This document shows, in pieces, positions 32,256-44,018 of a stretch of DNA of 64,000 bases. Numbering within the stretch: the first letter of the stretch is position 1; each line of letters begins with the position of its first letter. Under the pieces are notes generated by a model. The model was not told the DNA's origin and ran no database searches. It saw nothing but the letters and a program-made list of their open reading frames with translations. Source of the stretch: Aquatica leii. Lineage: Eukaryota > Arthropoda > Insecta > Coleoptera > Lampyridae. The DNA is taken from contig CM069435.1 in NCBI GenBank assembly GCA_035610365.1, positions 7,280,001-7,344,000 on the forward strand, given 5' to 3'. A program made the translations under genes and the position numbers.

Positions 32256-33577
32256 GGTTTTGCGTTTGGACACACCATGTATATAGTACCACAAATTAGT
32301 AGATCAATAAGCACTTGACAGTTCAAGGAATGAAAAAACACTTTAATCGCTGATTTATTTCCAACATTTAAGTCTCGGTGATGTTTCACTGGTTTTTTTT
32401 TTCTATAAAATTTAAACAGTGCATAATTTGCCTGTAAAATTTTTAGTCATTTTAATCAGAATTAAAACAGATTTATAAAGATGCAAAAATATAATGAGGT
32501 CTGCATTTAAAAAAACATAAGTATGGTGCGCCACGCTGTACAGCAACACGTTGTATTTGACAAAAATAATTTCAGTGTACAATTCAATTTAATCTCAAAT
32601 CTCAAATAGCAACGGAGTTATGGAGGTTCCAGTTATCCCTAGGGGATTAATAACCAGTCACCTCTTACAATTAAAATTATCTTTTTCCAGAAGTCAAAAT
32701 AATAAAATATATTTGATACAACTATTAAAACAAATATTTTTAAGCCGTCTTAAGTCAGACGTCTTTAAGATGCCTTACAATAGATATCGTTAAGATGTCT
32801 TTCTTTAGAGCCACAGACGCTTAGACATAACATAGGCATAAACCAGACGTCTAGATGTTGTGTGGTGTAAAAAAGATTAAATATTACTCTAACAAACATG
32901 GATACAGTTATAGTTAGAATCATGCAATTTTTTTATTATAGACATATAATCTTAATTTAAAAATACATAAATTTTTTTCAATGTATTACTTAAATATATC
33001 TATTCTTTTTCAGATTACACTTCTAATTGATTCGTTTATGTGATGATTTTTTCACAAAGACTAAAAATTATAGTCATTATTACTCTCTATTTCTAACAAA
33101 ATTTTATTTAGAATAATAGTTTTCAATTAGTAACTATGGAATAGTTAAATAAATATAAACATTTTTTAGGTTTTTTAAAAAAAAGTATTATGTGTATAAA
33201 AAATTAAATTTCTATTGTAAATGTTGGTGTCTAATTAGATTAGTGTTAACGTAAAAATTTATATACACTTTAAGCTAGTTATTTGTTTCTAAAGTCAAAA
33301 AACCTAAAAATGAATTTAAGTACGATACTAAACTAAAAATGAAACGAAGTTAGTAAGAACACAACTAAATGGTCACAGTTGAAACACGAAATTTGCGATG
33401 TGGAAATTCATTTGAAAAACATAAAATAATTATAAATAAATAAAGTGTAGAAAAAACTTGAAAGAAAAATTAATATTGTAACGAATTTTAAAATTAATTT
33501 ACTTATACACAAAAAAATTACCCGTTTATAACTACACGAACTAATTATTTCTAACGATATTTAAGAAAAACACTTAC
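32256..33577. other. AT-rich, no gene recognised
   Basis: No coding signal. 32740-32870 contains repeated GACGTCT and TTAAGA words (AGTCAGACGTCTTTAAGATG and similar) that may belong to a decayed palindromic repeat. The right part would be intron or transcript downstream of the minus-strand promoter at 33761. Confidence 0.4.
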
Positions 33578-33761
33578 ACTAATTTATATGTTACAATCAC
33601 TCGAAAAATAATGTCCGCGGATAACTTTTGTTTATCTAAAACTGATACTTGTTTACATTAAAGGCACGTACGTCTTTAACTCCGTTATATTTATCTCGAA
33701 TACACGCGTTAATCACTTATTTATTTAAATATCTTCTTAACACTTCCGACTTCAAATAACT
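33578..33761 (-). ncRNA. Predicted first exon under a heat-shock-type promoter
   Basis: Starting at the initiator A (33761), a 184-base leader without a long frame runs to a consensus splice donor, AGT|GTAAGTGTTT, at 33578/33577. AT-rich untranslated leaders are usual for insect heat-shock genes, and hsp83 and hsr-omega have an intron early in the transcript. No acceptor or coding exon could be identified further along. This is an inference from promoter and donor only. Confidence 0.3.
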
Positions 33762-33874
33762 GACCTATAATTCGTTTAAACCGCTTTTATACATTTCTGT
33801 TATCTTCTCGAAAATTTTCTACATCCTTCCCAAAGGTTCTAGTTGTTGATAATAACTTCGTGAACGTTCTCGAA
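33757..33874 (-). promoter_or_regulatory. Heat-shock-type promoter: two HSEs, TATA box, initiator
   Basis: A perfect four-unit heat shock element, TTCGTGAACGTTCTCGAA (TTC-GAA-TTC-GAA with 2-base gaps), at 33857-33874. A second element with two perfect units and one partial (TTCTCGAAAATTTTC) is at 33805-33819. On the minus strand TATAAAAG starts at 33791, and the arthropod initiator TCAGTT (33763-33758) puts its A at 33761, exactly 30 bases on. Relative to that A the elements lie at about -44 to -58 and -96 to -113, close to the layout of Drosophila hsp70. The sites are directly visible; heat inducibility is inferred. Confidence 0.6.
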
Positions 33875-33951
33875 ACTAAAGTTTCAATATGTTTATAATT
33901 TTTTTTTGTCAAACAACAATTAAGACAGTAAAGTTTGTGTGAATCTTCAGT

Positions 33952-34065
33952 AATTTTTGAAGATGATGAACAAAGAATAAAGGACTACATGGAGCTCCTA
34001 AATACAAAAATACTAATAAAATTACAGTTACTAATGAACGGAGTTATAAACGGAGAAAAAGTGCG
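33952..34065 (+). pseudogene. Short coding-like remnant, unrecognised
   Basis: A 38-codon stretch reads EDDEQRIKDYMELLNTKI, continues KLQLLMNGVINGEKV and ends in a stop. It is followed in frame by EILQKSKDMFYTKMAQLPI. Composition looks protein-like, but I do not recognise it and there is no start or neighbour to support a gene. Confidence 0.15.
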
Positions 34066-34738
34066 TTAAGAAATATTACAAAAAAGTAAAGATATGTTCT
34101 ATACAAAAATGGCGCAACTTCCAATTAACGCAACTAGCACAGTAAAAAATAGATTTGTTGTTTATTTTGGGTTTGTTGTTTTGTTGTTGTTGTTTGCACT
34201 TAAGTGCGTGGGTTTGAATTAAGCAGGATGAGTTAAGAGTAGTTTATGATTTTTGGTTGTTTTGTTCTGCACTTCGCAGTTTGAAACCTGCCGATTTCAA
34301 ATTTTATGTCCCGTTCATTACAATTAAAATTCAATTTTGCATTCGTTTATTTTCTGCAACTAATATTGCACTTCAATTTATTCAGTTTGGCAACGTCGCG
34401 TCGTACTTCGAATCGACCGAGCAATCGTTTTTGTTGGTACTTCCGTTTGAGCCATCTTTAGGCTTGCACGAAATAAGTGTTGCAAGGAAGACAATTTTCT
34501 TAATTATGGCGTAAAAACACATACAAATTAATTTTTATTTTTTCTAACTAATTGCTCGTAAGTTTATCTTCATTTTAATATAATTTTCTATTGAATTCAA
34601 CATTTTTAGTGATTTCAAAATGTGACGCAATACATTTAGACAAAGAAATTTTTCTCAAGATCGTTGTATGTAAACCAACGTAAGTGATTTCATGTTGAAT
34701 AAAAAACATTCTAATTATTTATGTTTAGGGTCTTTTTC

Positions 34739-34880
34739 CTTTATTGGAGTTTATTTACTGGATTTTTTCGTTATTGGAGTTTTTTTATTTACTGGATTTT
34801 TTTGTTATTGGATTTTTATTTACTGGACTTTTCTGTTATTGGACAATTCCTTTATTGGACTTTTCCTTCATTGGATTTAT
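34739..34880 (+). repeat. Degenerate tandem repeat, about 15-16-base half-units
   Basis: Alternating TTATTGGA-GTTTATT and TACTGGATTTTTTCG units repeat about eight times. All three plus frames stay open through it and give repetitive aromatic peptides (FIGV/LLDFF/YWIF). Those frames are repeat artefacts rather than genes. Confidence 0.8.
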
Positions 34881-34959
34881 ATTTTGGTTTTATGCCAGCT
34901 GTTTTTTGTTTTCGAGTCTACATTCGTTTGATTTGTTATTTTGTTCTGGAAGAAGCTTA

Positions 34960-37900
34960 TCATTTGAACCAAGAATGTGCTATAAATAGAAGATATCAAA
35001 TAACGTCATATTATATGGTGAGTCAACTTGAAGTTATTCTACTACCTATTACATTTTAAATTCAAATTATCACCAATTTGAAGGTAGTTGGCGCCCAAAT
35101 ATTGTTTCAATTCAAATAATGTTAATTTTTTTTCTTTAATGTAAATAGTTAGTGTAATATGTTATAATTGCAAATAAATTAAAGGAATTCACACCTGTGT
35201 ATTTTACTTCCATTCAAGCTCACACCCAGAGGTTTGTGTTCCGACTGCTGCCGTGGTAAATAAGAATTTTTGCTTTCGATAAATGTATATTTATATTTTG
35301 CACGTTTATTATTATTGTGTTTTTATTTTTTATTACAAGATATGCTACTCTATTTGTTAAAACATGACAGAAAGATGTTTACGTTTTGATTTGTTATTAA
35401 TCTTTAACATGCATCAGAACAAACTTTAGAAATTAAAAGGACAGTAAATTACTTTGCGTGCTGCTATTTTTTTTTGAAAAAAAACGTTTTTTTTAAGAAT
35501 TATGTTATCTACTGTAAATCAATTTTTTAGTTTTTGGCCTACTACAGGACTTGTTTGACAAACAAATGTTCACAGAGAATTAATCTTCAAATTAATTTTT
35601 TTTTTAAATTAAAAAAAAACTAACTTGTATTGTTTAATTGTTTTTACAATTTTTTACGTTTATAAAATGTTAGCAAACGCTTGAAACTGTAGCTTATAAC
35701 AGTCACTGTTACTTTCAAACTTAAATGTTAGCAATAAATCAAATCCTCAACACATGCCGACGTTATTTTTTATAATATTTAAGAACAGTTTGAAATGCGT
35801 TTAATTTTACACTTTCTCAAAGTATTTTACGTTTCATCACATTTCATGTATTCTTTTTTAATTAATAAAAGTTGGTAATTTTTACTAATCAAAATATAAA
35901 AAAAATAATGTATAATTTAATAACGAATCAATTCTAGTAGATTTTAGTTTTTCAGAGGTTATACTTTTATTACAGTATTTTATTATGGATTAATTCCATG
36001 AGTAAAACAGTTAATTTTAGCTTCTGAAGATGTTCACTGCAACGCGTGACAAAAGCTCAAATCGATTTTACACTTTATCCAGATTAGAAAATTGTAATCA
36101 ATTCAATTCTAATTTTTAGGTAAATTTTAAAAACTAATAGTAAGCCTCGCTAATTGTTTAAATTTATCTTCAGCTCAAAAACTAGACAAATCTAGTCCTG
36201 CCTGTTGTATATTACAAATTAGAAAGAATATTGGTTTAATTAGCACTACTTAATAAAGCTGAAGTAAAATTTTACTTTACTATCTTATAATCAAATTAAT
36301 AACTTTAAAATTTTAATTTTTTATTTTCCATTGGTTAAAAAAAAGGTTCGTAATCAAAAATTTATATTCTTTAATGGGATCTAAAAATTGAAATTAATTT
36401 ACATATTTACAATTTAGAAAAAATCGTTTATTAATCAACGTTTTCGTTACATGTTTGATTACGTACTGTGTATTTTGTAGCTGTTAAACGGAGAGGATTT
36501 AGGTGAAACGATGAAATAATACCAACATCAATGAATACAATCATCGCCGTTATTTAAACCCGCGAATGTAAATAGTGAATAAATTATAACGAGTTTAACT
36601 CTCTTTCGCTTTGGAAAAATTTTAAATTTAGAGCGTGCTTAACCATGACTTTCGGTTAACAGATTAATTTTGAACGGTTATTCGAACGCGAAAGAACTTA
36701 ATCAAAATTATAAGCCTACGTAAACCCTGCGTCATACTAAAAAAAACAATAAACTACGCAGTTTTTCTCGTCGCGTATTTTGCTACCGTCAATTAAGATA
36801 AATTTAATTGAAAACGTCAACGAACTTATTTTTCAATCGATTGATTATTTGCCAAGCATTATCCTTACGTAAGGATTCAACGTACAGGTAGTTTGCGTCC
36901 GCCTACTTAGAGACGATTCTAGCGTCCGTTATAGCGTCAGGGCGTCTAGACGGTTACGCCATAGGCGTATTTACAATAGTTTAGTATAACAGTTCACCTT
37001 TAGAGTCAAGGTAAACTAAGCTTCATCTCGATTCGATTAATTAAATTTTAATTTTAAGAGCCGACACTGACTGTTCGAAGCATGGCCACGATAATGTTCA
37101 CTTTCTCTTCTAATTAAGTTTTAATGGGGCGGTTGATGCTAAAATGCAGTCATAAAGATTTTAATTTTATTGTATTAACTTAACGGTAATGCCTTAATGG
37201 GGGAAAGAAAAAATTGTCTGCCGTGCGCTTTCATTATAAGACTTTTTATACCCGTAAACCTTCCCTTAATAATTCCCTCGACAATTTAATGCATAACTCT
37301 AATGATGTCCGATTCACAGTGATAAAATTATTAATTGGCGGGAATGTTTTTTTTTCGGTGGCTACTCCAACAATAACTGTCATTAATTTTCGCGTCGTGC
37401 ACGCTCTATAATTAACAGTTAATCCGACAGGAGCGCAATTATCGATTATTGAAACTTTGCTTTTACTTAACTCAGGAAGTCAGTAGCATAGTAACAGTAA
37501 GTTTCAGCACTTCAATTATAATTAGATAACGGCAATTAATTTTATCTTGCCAAAGAGCTTTAATGCACTATGATGCAAATTCCATAACAGATTGTAACAA
37601 ATAAGGTTGAGTGTTACGTTAATGATATAACTTTGCTTAAGTAAACGATTATACTTCTAAACATTAATGTTCGTCTAAACAAGAACGTAAAGATAATGTG
37701 TATAGGTTTTGGTAAAGGAAGTCATTTAGAATAGTGTGTAATAAGCTAACGATTGAAGTAATTGCTTGTTATAACGGTTAACGAGAATTTTCTTTTAATG
37801 TAGAAAAGTTTTTCCCTGAAAGAACATTTTGCTGAAACTGTTTAAATTCATGTATTGTACATTTACATTCAGTCTTTCATTATCTTTTTATTTTACATTT

Positions 37901-39360
37901 ACATTTTAAGTGTGTTTTATAAATCTTTTTTGATGTTCTCGAGTAAAAATGAAATTTATGTAGATGAACAAAGGGGCAATAAAATTACCATGAGTTCTTG
38001 TAAAGAACTAAAGAAACGTATATAAACAAGACGCATTTCTCGCACTTTTTAAGTCTGATTGCTGATAAAACCTGTTTTATTCAATTTGTTAGTTACATAA
38101 ATTGTGTCTTATATAATTTTAATACGAAAAGCGTTAAATTTTTATGAATAACATTTTGTTGAATTTCTTTAACTATTTTTATGTCATACTTTTTTTTAAT
38201 GACTTATTTGCAAAGTTATAAAGTATAAGCAAAAATGCAAATGACTTTTTAAAAAATTCTGTTTTTATTTATCAACAACAAAACAATTATAATGGTCTTT
38301 AATTAAATATAAATTTTATAAACTATTCACATAGTGTTGAACAAATGTAAATACAGTCACAATTATGAATATATTTATACATACAGTTTTACGCTACATT
38401 AATTTCAAATAAACATGTAAACAAAATTACATAGGAGTATTTGTTTTTGTAATAAAAATAATTAAATTTTACCTTTTAACAGAATTAATTTGTCTGAACG
38501 TTAGCACCATAACTCGTAAACATTTTTAAAACTGAAATACTAATAAATATGTGTTGGGATTTCTTCCGTTGTTAAAAAAAAAAATTTAGGACAATAGTTT
38601 AGGTTTTTTTCAAATATAATTTTTGTTAATGTAAATAAATCTATTTATTATTAATTTATCATCATCTTGTCGAAGATTTTAATGTTACACTGCGAAGAAC
38701 AAATAAGATCAGAGCAATCTTTTTTTTAACGCAGACGCCCTTTTCATTCATCAATTTTAAACATTAAATACCAATTTTTTAATTGTACAAAAACACAAAG
38801 TTTTGTTACTAAAAGTATAAAATTTAGAAAGTTATTTTAGCATTAGAATAAATTTTGAAATCAATTATTTAAAAAAAATAAAAGACTGGTTTAAAAATAT
38901 AAATAACACAATTTTTATAACTGATTTAACAATTTCAAATTTTAGTATTTTGTATTGCTTTAAACATAAAATAGCAAATTCTGTAACTCGCTTACGCTCG
39001 CGCTCGGAACTTTACACTCGTGTCGAATTTTCAGTTCTATAGAGTACCTGAGCATATGCTTTCTCCACGACCAGAAATTATAAACTGAATGTAATAATTT
39101 AAAATGTAATCAAATTTGAGTTATTTATATTGACACTTAAACAAAAACATTATTTTTATTAGATTCTGTTAACATTTATGCTATTATAACGTTTGGACAA
39201 TTATTGAAATTAAAAAGTAGCTTAGTAGTATTATAAATTAAATACGTCAAAATTAATACGTCGCATTTATATTTACCAGTTTCGATATCTCTAGGTATCT
39301 AATTTTGTTTGATCAGTGTTGTAATATTTATTCTATGCAAGTGTTTTAGAATAAATAATA
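34960..39360. other. Long AT-rich region without recognised genes
   Basis: No transposon protein and no convincing host exon seen. Points of note: TGGCGCCCA at 35089, which could be a retrotransposon primer site; a more complex block at about 36480-37620; CpG-rich words near 38990 (ACTCGCTTACGCTCGCGCTC). The 65-codon frame at 37214-37411 is not supported as a gene. Confidence 0.4.
36480..37620. promoter_or_regulatory. Candidate cis-regulatory block
   Basis: Compared with its neighbours this kilobase has higher complexity and few homopolymers. It is dense in homeodomain-type cores (TTAATTA, TCTAATTAAG, GGCAATTAATTTT), GATAA words and TTTTATA/CATTATAAG words. It also holds a cluster of GCGTC words at 36895-36960 (five within about 70 bases). 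No transposon similarity is visible. Candidate only; conservation across species was not tested. Confidence 0.25.
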
Positions 39361-39363
39361 ATT

Positions 39364-39474
39364 TAGGTAACAAGAGTCGAAAGTAAGGAATAGCATAATA
39401 AACGTTAATGCGACGCGAGGCCGAGCGTTGCATGTGAGTGAATTATGCTATGATTCTTTCGACGAGAGTAACGT
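39364..39474. repeat. Palindromic element of about 110 bases
   Basis: GGTAACAAGAGTCGAAAGTA, GGAATAGCATAAT on the left is matched in inverted orientation by ATTATGCTATGATTCTTTCG, ACGAGAGTAAC on the right. The CpG-rich centre (GCGACGCGAGGCCGAGCG) is very unlike the surrounding DNA. It looks like a small foldback or MITE. Confidence 0.65.
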
Positions 39475-40740
39475 ACATTACTTTTTGTGTTGGGATTTGT
39501 AAAATTAAATTCTTCTGAAAAAATTTAAAAAACCAACAGAAGTATAATGTTGGTACTACACTTATTACTAAATCTGTCAAATTTGACATTAACTTGAACA
39601 TCGTGTTTTTTCAGTTTTAACTGAAGGTTTTTAAATGATTTTTCCACCTCTCCACTCATTCTAATATAATAATTGACTTTGAACACTTACTTTTATGTGG
39701 ATTCTTAGTTTTCATTTTGCCACCCTATAGCTTTTCTCGCTCATTACGTAACTACACTAACAAACGAATATTGACGTTTGCGATGTTGGCAGTATAAAAA
39801 AATGTTTACCTTCTGTTATTAAAAATGATCTTTGAATAATAACATTCGGTAATGGTGGTAAAGAAACTATATTCTAACATAGAGTAGCACGTCACATTTT
39901 AAAATAATATTTGTATTTATAGTTTTCTATATTATCATACGTGGTATTTTTACCACAGGATGGCGTTCCAAAAACATTTTAAATATTTGTATTTGTTTTC
40001 ACTAAGATGTAAAAAAATTTTAATTAAAAAGCATTGTAACAAGCTAGCGCATGTTTGCAACTATTCCATGAAGGGCAGCGGCGTTACAAAAAGTACGACG
40101 TCACGCATTTCAACGAAAAGTAAATAATTTTAATAAATCAGTTATTGCGGAATATACTAAAATGGAACCTTCTGGAATCGATACGTGCAGAGTAATTCAT
40201 TTATTGTTTAGTTATTGACGCGTTAAAAGTTAGAAAAGAAAATAGGATAAATTTACATAGACGCGATTAAACGTTAGAACGTAGGTAGGTGAGTATCACA
40301 GACAATAGTTGTTGAAGTAAGTCTCTTTCGGTTGGGTAATACGTACAAAAAATTTGTCGGTCTAACTTTTACATTCTAAAAAGAATAAATTTACGTTTGT
40401 AAATTATAACACGTATATACAACTCTTGATAATTCAGAAAATCTGAGCGCACCGTCTAATAATATGTTACAAACACAAAAATTTTTACAGTTAATTGTGA
40501 CAACAAACTGATATGTACGTCCAGTCATACGTGCAGCCGACCGCAGATGCAAAGAATTAAAGTAGGAAATATAATACTTACAATTTAGTTTTCCAACGAA
40601 AACTGCAACTAGCTAGCAGCACTTTCCCAGATATTCCTAAAGTTTGCTGAAATATAGCAAACACGTTATTTTGGTAAGTGGGCTTTCCAATACGGTTTGA
40701 ATTATACTAATTTAGCGAAGATTTCGATATCGTCAATCAA
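39475..40740. other. AT-rich region, no gene recognised
   Basis: Contains GACGTCACGC at about 40097 (CRE-type core). Around 40583-40650 on the minus strand there is a segment bracketed by a good acceptor (TTGCTATATTTCAG) and donor (ATT|GTAAGTATT). No open frame of significance. Confidence 0.35.
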
Positions 40741-41131
40741 TGTGGCGTGACGTCATCATAAGAATTCTAGCAATAAACGAAACGGGTTTTAATGTTTTCA
40801 CATTATTGGAATAATGTGTGTAACCACTAATGGCAATGTAGAAAAAGTAAATTACATAAATATGAAACAATGCTTACCTCAGGAATGTTTTCTAAAAAGC
40901 AGCAAAAATACTACACTCATTTATACCATTAATGAGTGTGAATAATTAGAAGTGGAAACTTTGTTAGAACGTATATGCGAAACAGACCACAGTTACCGAA
41001 AAAGAAGTTTTCTTCCATCGATAACTCGATGTCAAACATTAACGAATTGACAATGCAGCGAAAAGTGGGCGTTCCGGGAATAAATTTTATACGGTACGAA
41101 CATCATACCGAAACACATTTAACATAACAAA
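40741..41131 (-). repeat. Dispersed 0.4-kb repeat, copy 1
   Basis: Starts GTGGCGTGACGTCATCATAA and ends ATACCGAAACACATTTAACA. It matches 44664-45072 along its whole length in the same orientation. Read on minus it starts TGTTATG and ends CGCCACA. It contains a CRE palindrome (TGACGTCA) and, on minus, a donor-like CTGAG|GTAAGC just after a pyrimidine-rich acceptor (TGCTGCTTTTTAG). Confidence 0.75.
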
Positions 41132-42660
41132 TTTCTAGTGACTACCAATCTCAAATAGTCGACTAAGCGGATGTAACTATATACACATAAAAAAGTAGTC
41201 TGTTCCGAAGTAAGATGTGTTACGAAAAACTCAGGCTTCTGGAGTTGATCCGCCAAAAATAAATTGTTACGCCGGTCTTCTCATAACAAAACAAAGCAAC
41301 GGCTAGCACAGCTTCTTCGGATACGGATCGCAGCCTTTGTTATGTGTGATTATAACGTGGATCTAAAAAAAGGCGCCAAGACGATGAAAAATTAAATTCG
41401 GGAGATACCGTCTAACTCTCCCCGTAGCAGGTGAAGAAGAAATAACACTACAAAAGTAATAACACCGAATATATATATATATTTATTATATCACCGAAGA
41501 TGAAGAAGGTATATAAATGTAAGTTCTCGACAAGATTTACACGTAGGCCGACTGAATTATGAGTTGCGCCGAATAGAAAGCAACACACCGTAAAACAAGC
41601 TGACCTTGTCGGACTAAATAGTTACATAAACATAACGTCTGAATTGATATTTACAAATCTTTAAATTGTAGACAAACAAAACAATTTAAGCCTTCGAGAC
41701 TCAACGCGCACAGCTTATAAGTTCGTGAAGCACAAAAATATCATTAATTGTGTTAACTTAACATGCACGTACGGTCATAAACGACATGACCACCAAAGTA
41801 CAAAGTAAAGAAAGAAATTAAAGTAGTAATACTCACAGTTATGTTTTACCTCAGTCGGACATTAGCTAATCTCCGTACTTGATGCACCTAAAAAGTAGTA
41901 TTAAACCTATTCTAAACGAGCATCTAATATTAACACAAATAAAAGGTTTCCTTAGCATCCAATCATTAAGAACGTAAGTGCGCAGCGTTTCCCTTCGACT
42001 TAACAAACTAAATTTCTCATTTTGTCTTAATTATTCTTCACAAAGAAGGATTGTCCTGCCTGTTTCCAACCCTTGACGGTGGATACGATAATGACGTTAA
42101 CAATAATGTGACGTAATGGAAATTTTCTAACGAGGCCACCTGCTAGTTATCTTCGGTGATAACGATGAACATTTGGGGGTTACCAATATCCGCTACAGTG
42201 AAGCGTAAAACTTACTAATACACTTTAATCGTATAACAAAATAAATTAATAATAATGCACCGTGCTAGCTCACAAAAATATTTATTTAATACACATTAAA
42301 AACAAAATACATAAGAGCAATGAGATAATTTTCAGATTTATTTAATTAGAGTCGTGGGAATTCTTACGTTACTTAAGATTAATAATTTTCAATTTGATAA
42401 ATACAAAAATTTATAAGTTGGACGCCACAATATTTTTTATATTAAAATGGTTAAATATTGAAACCAAAAGATTTACACTAACATAATAACAAAAAAACAT
42501 ATTTACATATTTTGACAGTATCGAAGGTCAAATATAAATTTAAAGTTACCTGCTTTCAAACTTTAATGCGCAAGTCGAATTGGTGAGGTCAGTGACGCGT
42601 TCTCATCTAATTTATGCGATGATGCAACATTACGAAATTCTTGAAATGCATATCTTAATT
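41132..42660. other. No gene recognised
   Basis: AT-rich with scattered GC-richer patches, for example 41255-41400 around TACGCCGGTCTTCTC. There is a short (TA)n at about 41470. No coding similarity seen. It lies between the two copies of the 0.4-kb repeat. Confidence 0.35.
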
Positions 42661-43180
42661 TCCATATTTTCCGTATTTATCCTGATTGATCTAATATTCG
42701 TACAGATCCATTAACCAGAATATCGTAAAACAAACGTAGCGTATGATAATCATTCGCAACATCCAACTCAAATTTTATCAGACGTAACATGAATAATTAT
42801 CGATTTTTACTCATAAAAATCATAATTCGTAACGGAAATTTTTCGTAAAAGCGACGTTGTGACTAACATCAAACGTGCAGCGTAAACCATATCGTAATTT
42901 CACATTTCAAACATCAAAATCGTAAAAAGGCGTACGTATCCAAACGAAATTTTCGTAACCATAAACGAATTAACACGTACATAAATCAAAAAAAAACATC
43001 GAATAAATCAGAAAGCGTAGTCGTATATCAAAAGCAAAGATTTCCAATTCGAACGTATCAAAAAATTATTGCGCAACTTTCCATTTAGGCGTAGTCATCA
43101 TATGATTCATTGAAATGACGTAATATGATGCAATTTTCGTAAATCGTATATTTAATTCTTTTTCGTAGATTTGAAACCAA
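42661..43180. other. Tract with extreme CGTA word enrichment
   Basis: By hand count, the tetramer CGTA occurs 23 times in about 500 bases (for example TTCGTAAC, ATCGTAAA, GGCGTACGTATCC, TTCGTAGAT). One to three would be expected for this base composition. Spacing is irregular (4 to 45 bases), so it is not a simple tandem repeat. No coding explanation was found. The 73-codon minus frame 43287-43066 overlaps its right part and is probably fortuitous. Confidence 0.7.
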
Positions 43181-43279
43181 GTACCATATAGAAAAAACCA
43201 AAAAACCATAAACCATAAATACGGAACAAAGAAAAAAACCCTTCGAATTAACGGGTTTACTTTATTAAATTCAACAACG

Positions 43280-43340
43280 AAACGCAAATACTACTACAAA
43301 CGCAAGTGTTACTACCAAACGAAAGTACTTCTACAAACGC
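43280..43340 (+). repeat. 18-19-base tandem repeat, 3.3 copies
   Basis: Units AAACGCAAATACTACTAC, AAACGCAAGTGTTACTACC, AAACGAAAGTACTTCTAC and a partial AAACGC follow each other directly. Confidence 0.8.
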
Positions 43341-44018
43341 CGGCATAACTTGCAACACACAAAAAAAATGTCTACTCCACTACATCGCGAAACACAAAGA
43401 TGCAGATGGATGACTTCGTACTTAAGAGGAAGGCTCAAAACGCATGTGCATGCGTCAAATGCTTGCGCAAAAGAATTTATATCAACAGTGAATACAAAAA
43501 TGTTACTTAAAAACAGACTTATTCAAACGTAAAAAAATGTACACGTTACAACAGACAATTAGCAGGGCCAATTTAAACCCTCAATAAATAAAATTGTGTA
43601 CCACTCACCCCGTTTCAACCTTCCAAATGCAATTGCATATTAAGGTAGCAGCGTGAATCAATCTAACGGTGAAGGTTAACCCGGGCGTAAAAGTACCAAA
43701 CTCGTAGATGATCTAGTGCGAAGTGAAGTAACAATGCTGTCTAAAATTTGACAGTCTCGGCGCAAGAGTAGGGAAATTCTGATTAATTTCATACTCAACG
43801 AGAAATTTTCATACTCGCGAATTGAACTACTAATTTCTTTTTTTAACATTACAGATGGTTAAGAACAAAAACCTAAAAAAATATACTAGAAACTTAAAAA
43901 AAAAGAAATTTTGTAAAAACAATTGGGTAGACGTAAACAAAGACTCGAGCCACCAAAACCAAAAGACAAAAACTAGAAGAATAGCAAAGGTTGACAGTTG
44001 AAAGCCCCAAACATTGAA

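Noticed and set aside
32740-32870. MITE similar to 51363-51502, because both contain GACGT and CGTCT words.
   Set aside because: The arms do not pair and the ends do not match; only short words are shared.
34692-35059. Three overlapping plus-strand frames giving aromatic, membrane-like peptides.
   Set aside because: They arise from the degenerate 15-16-base tandem repeat, which is free of stops in all three frames.
37214-37411. 65-codon plus-strand frame as a small gene.
   Set aside because: No family similarity, and it falls in a block whose composition looks regulatory rather than coding.
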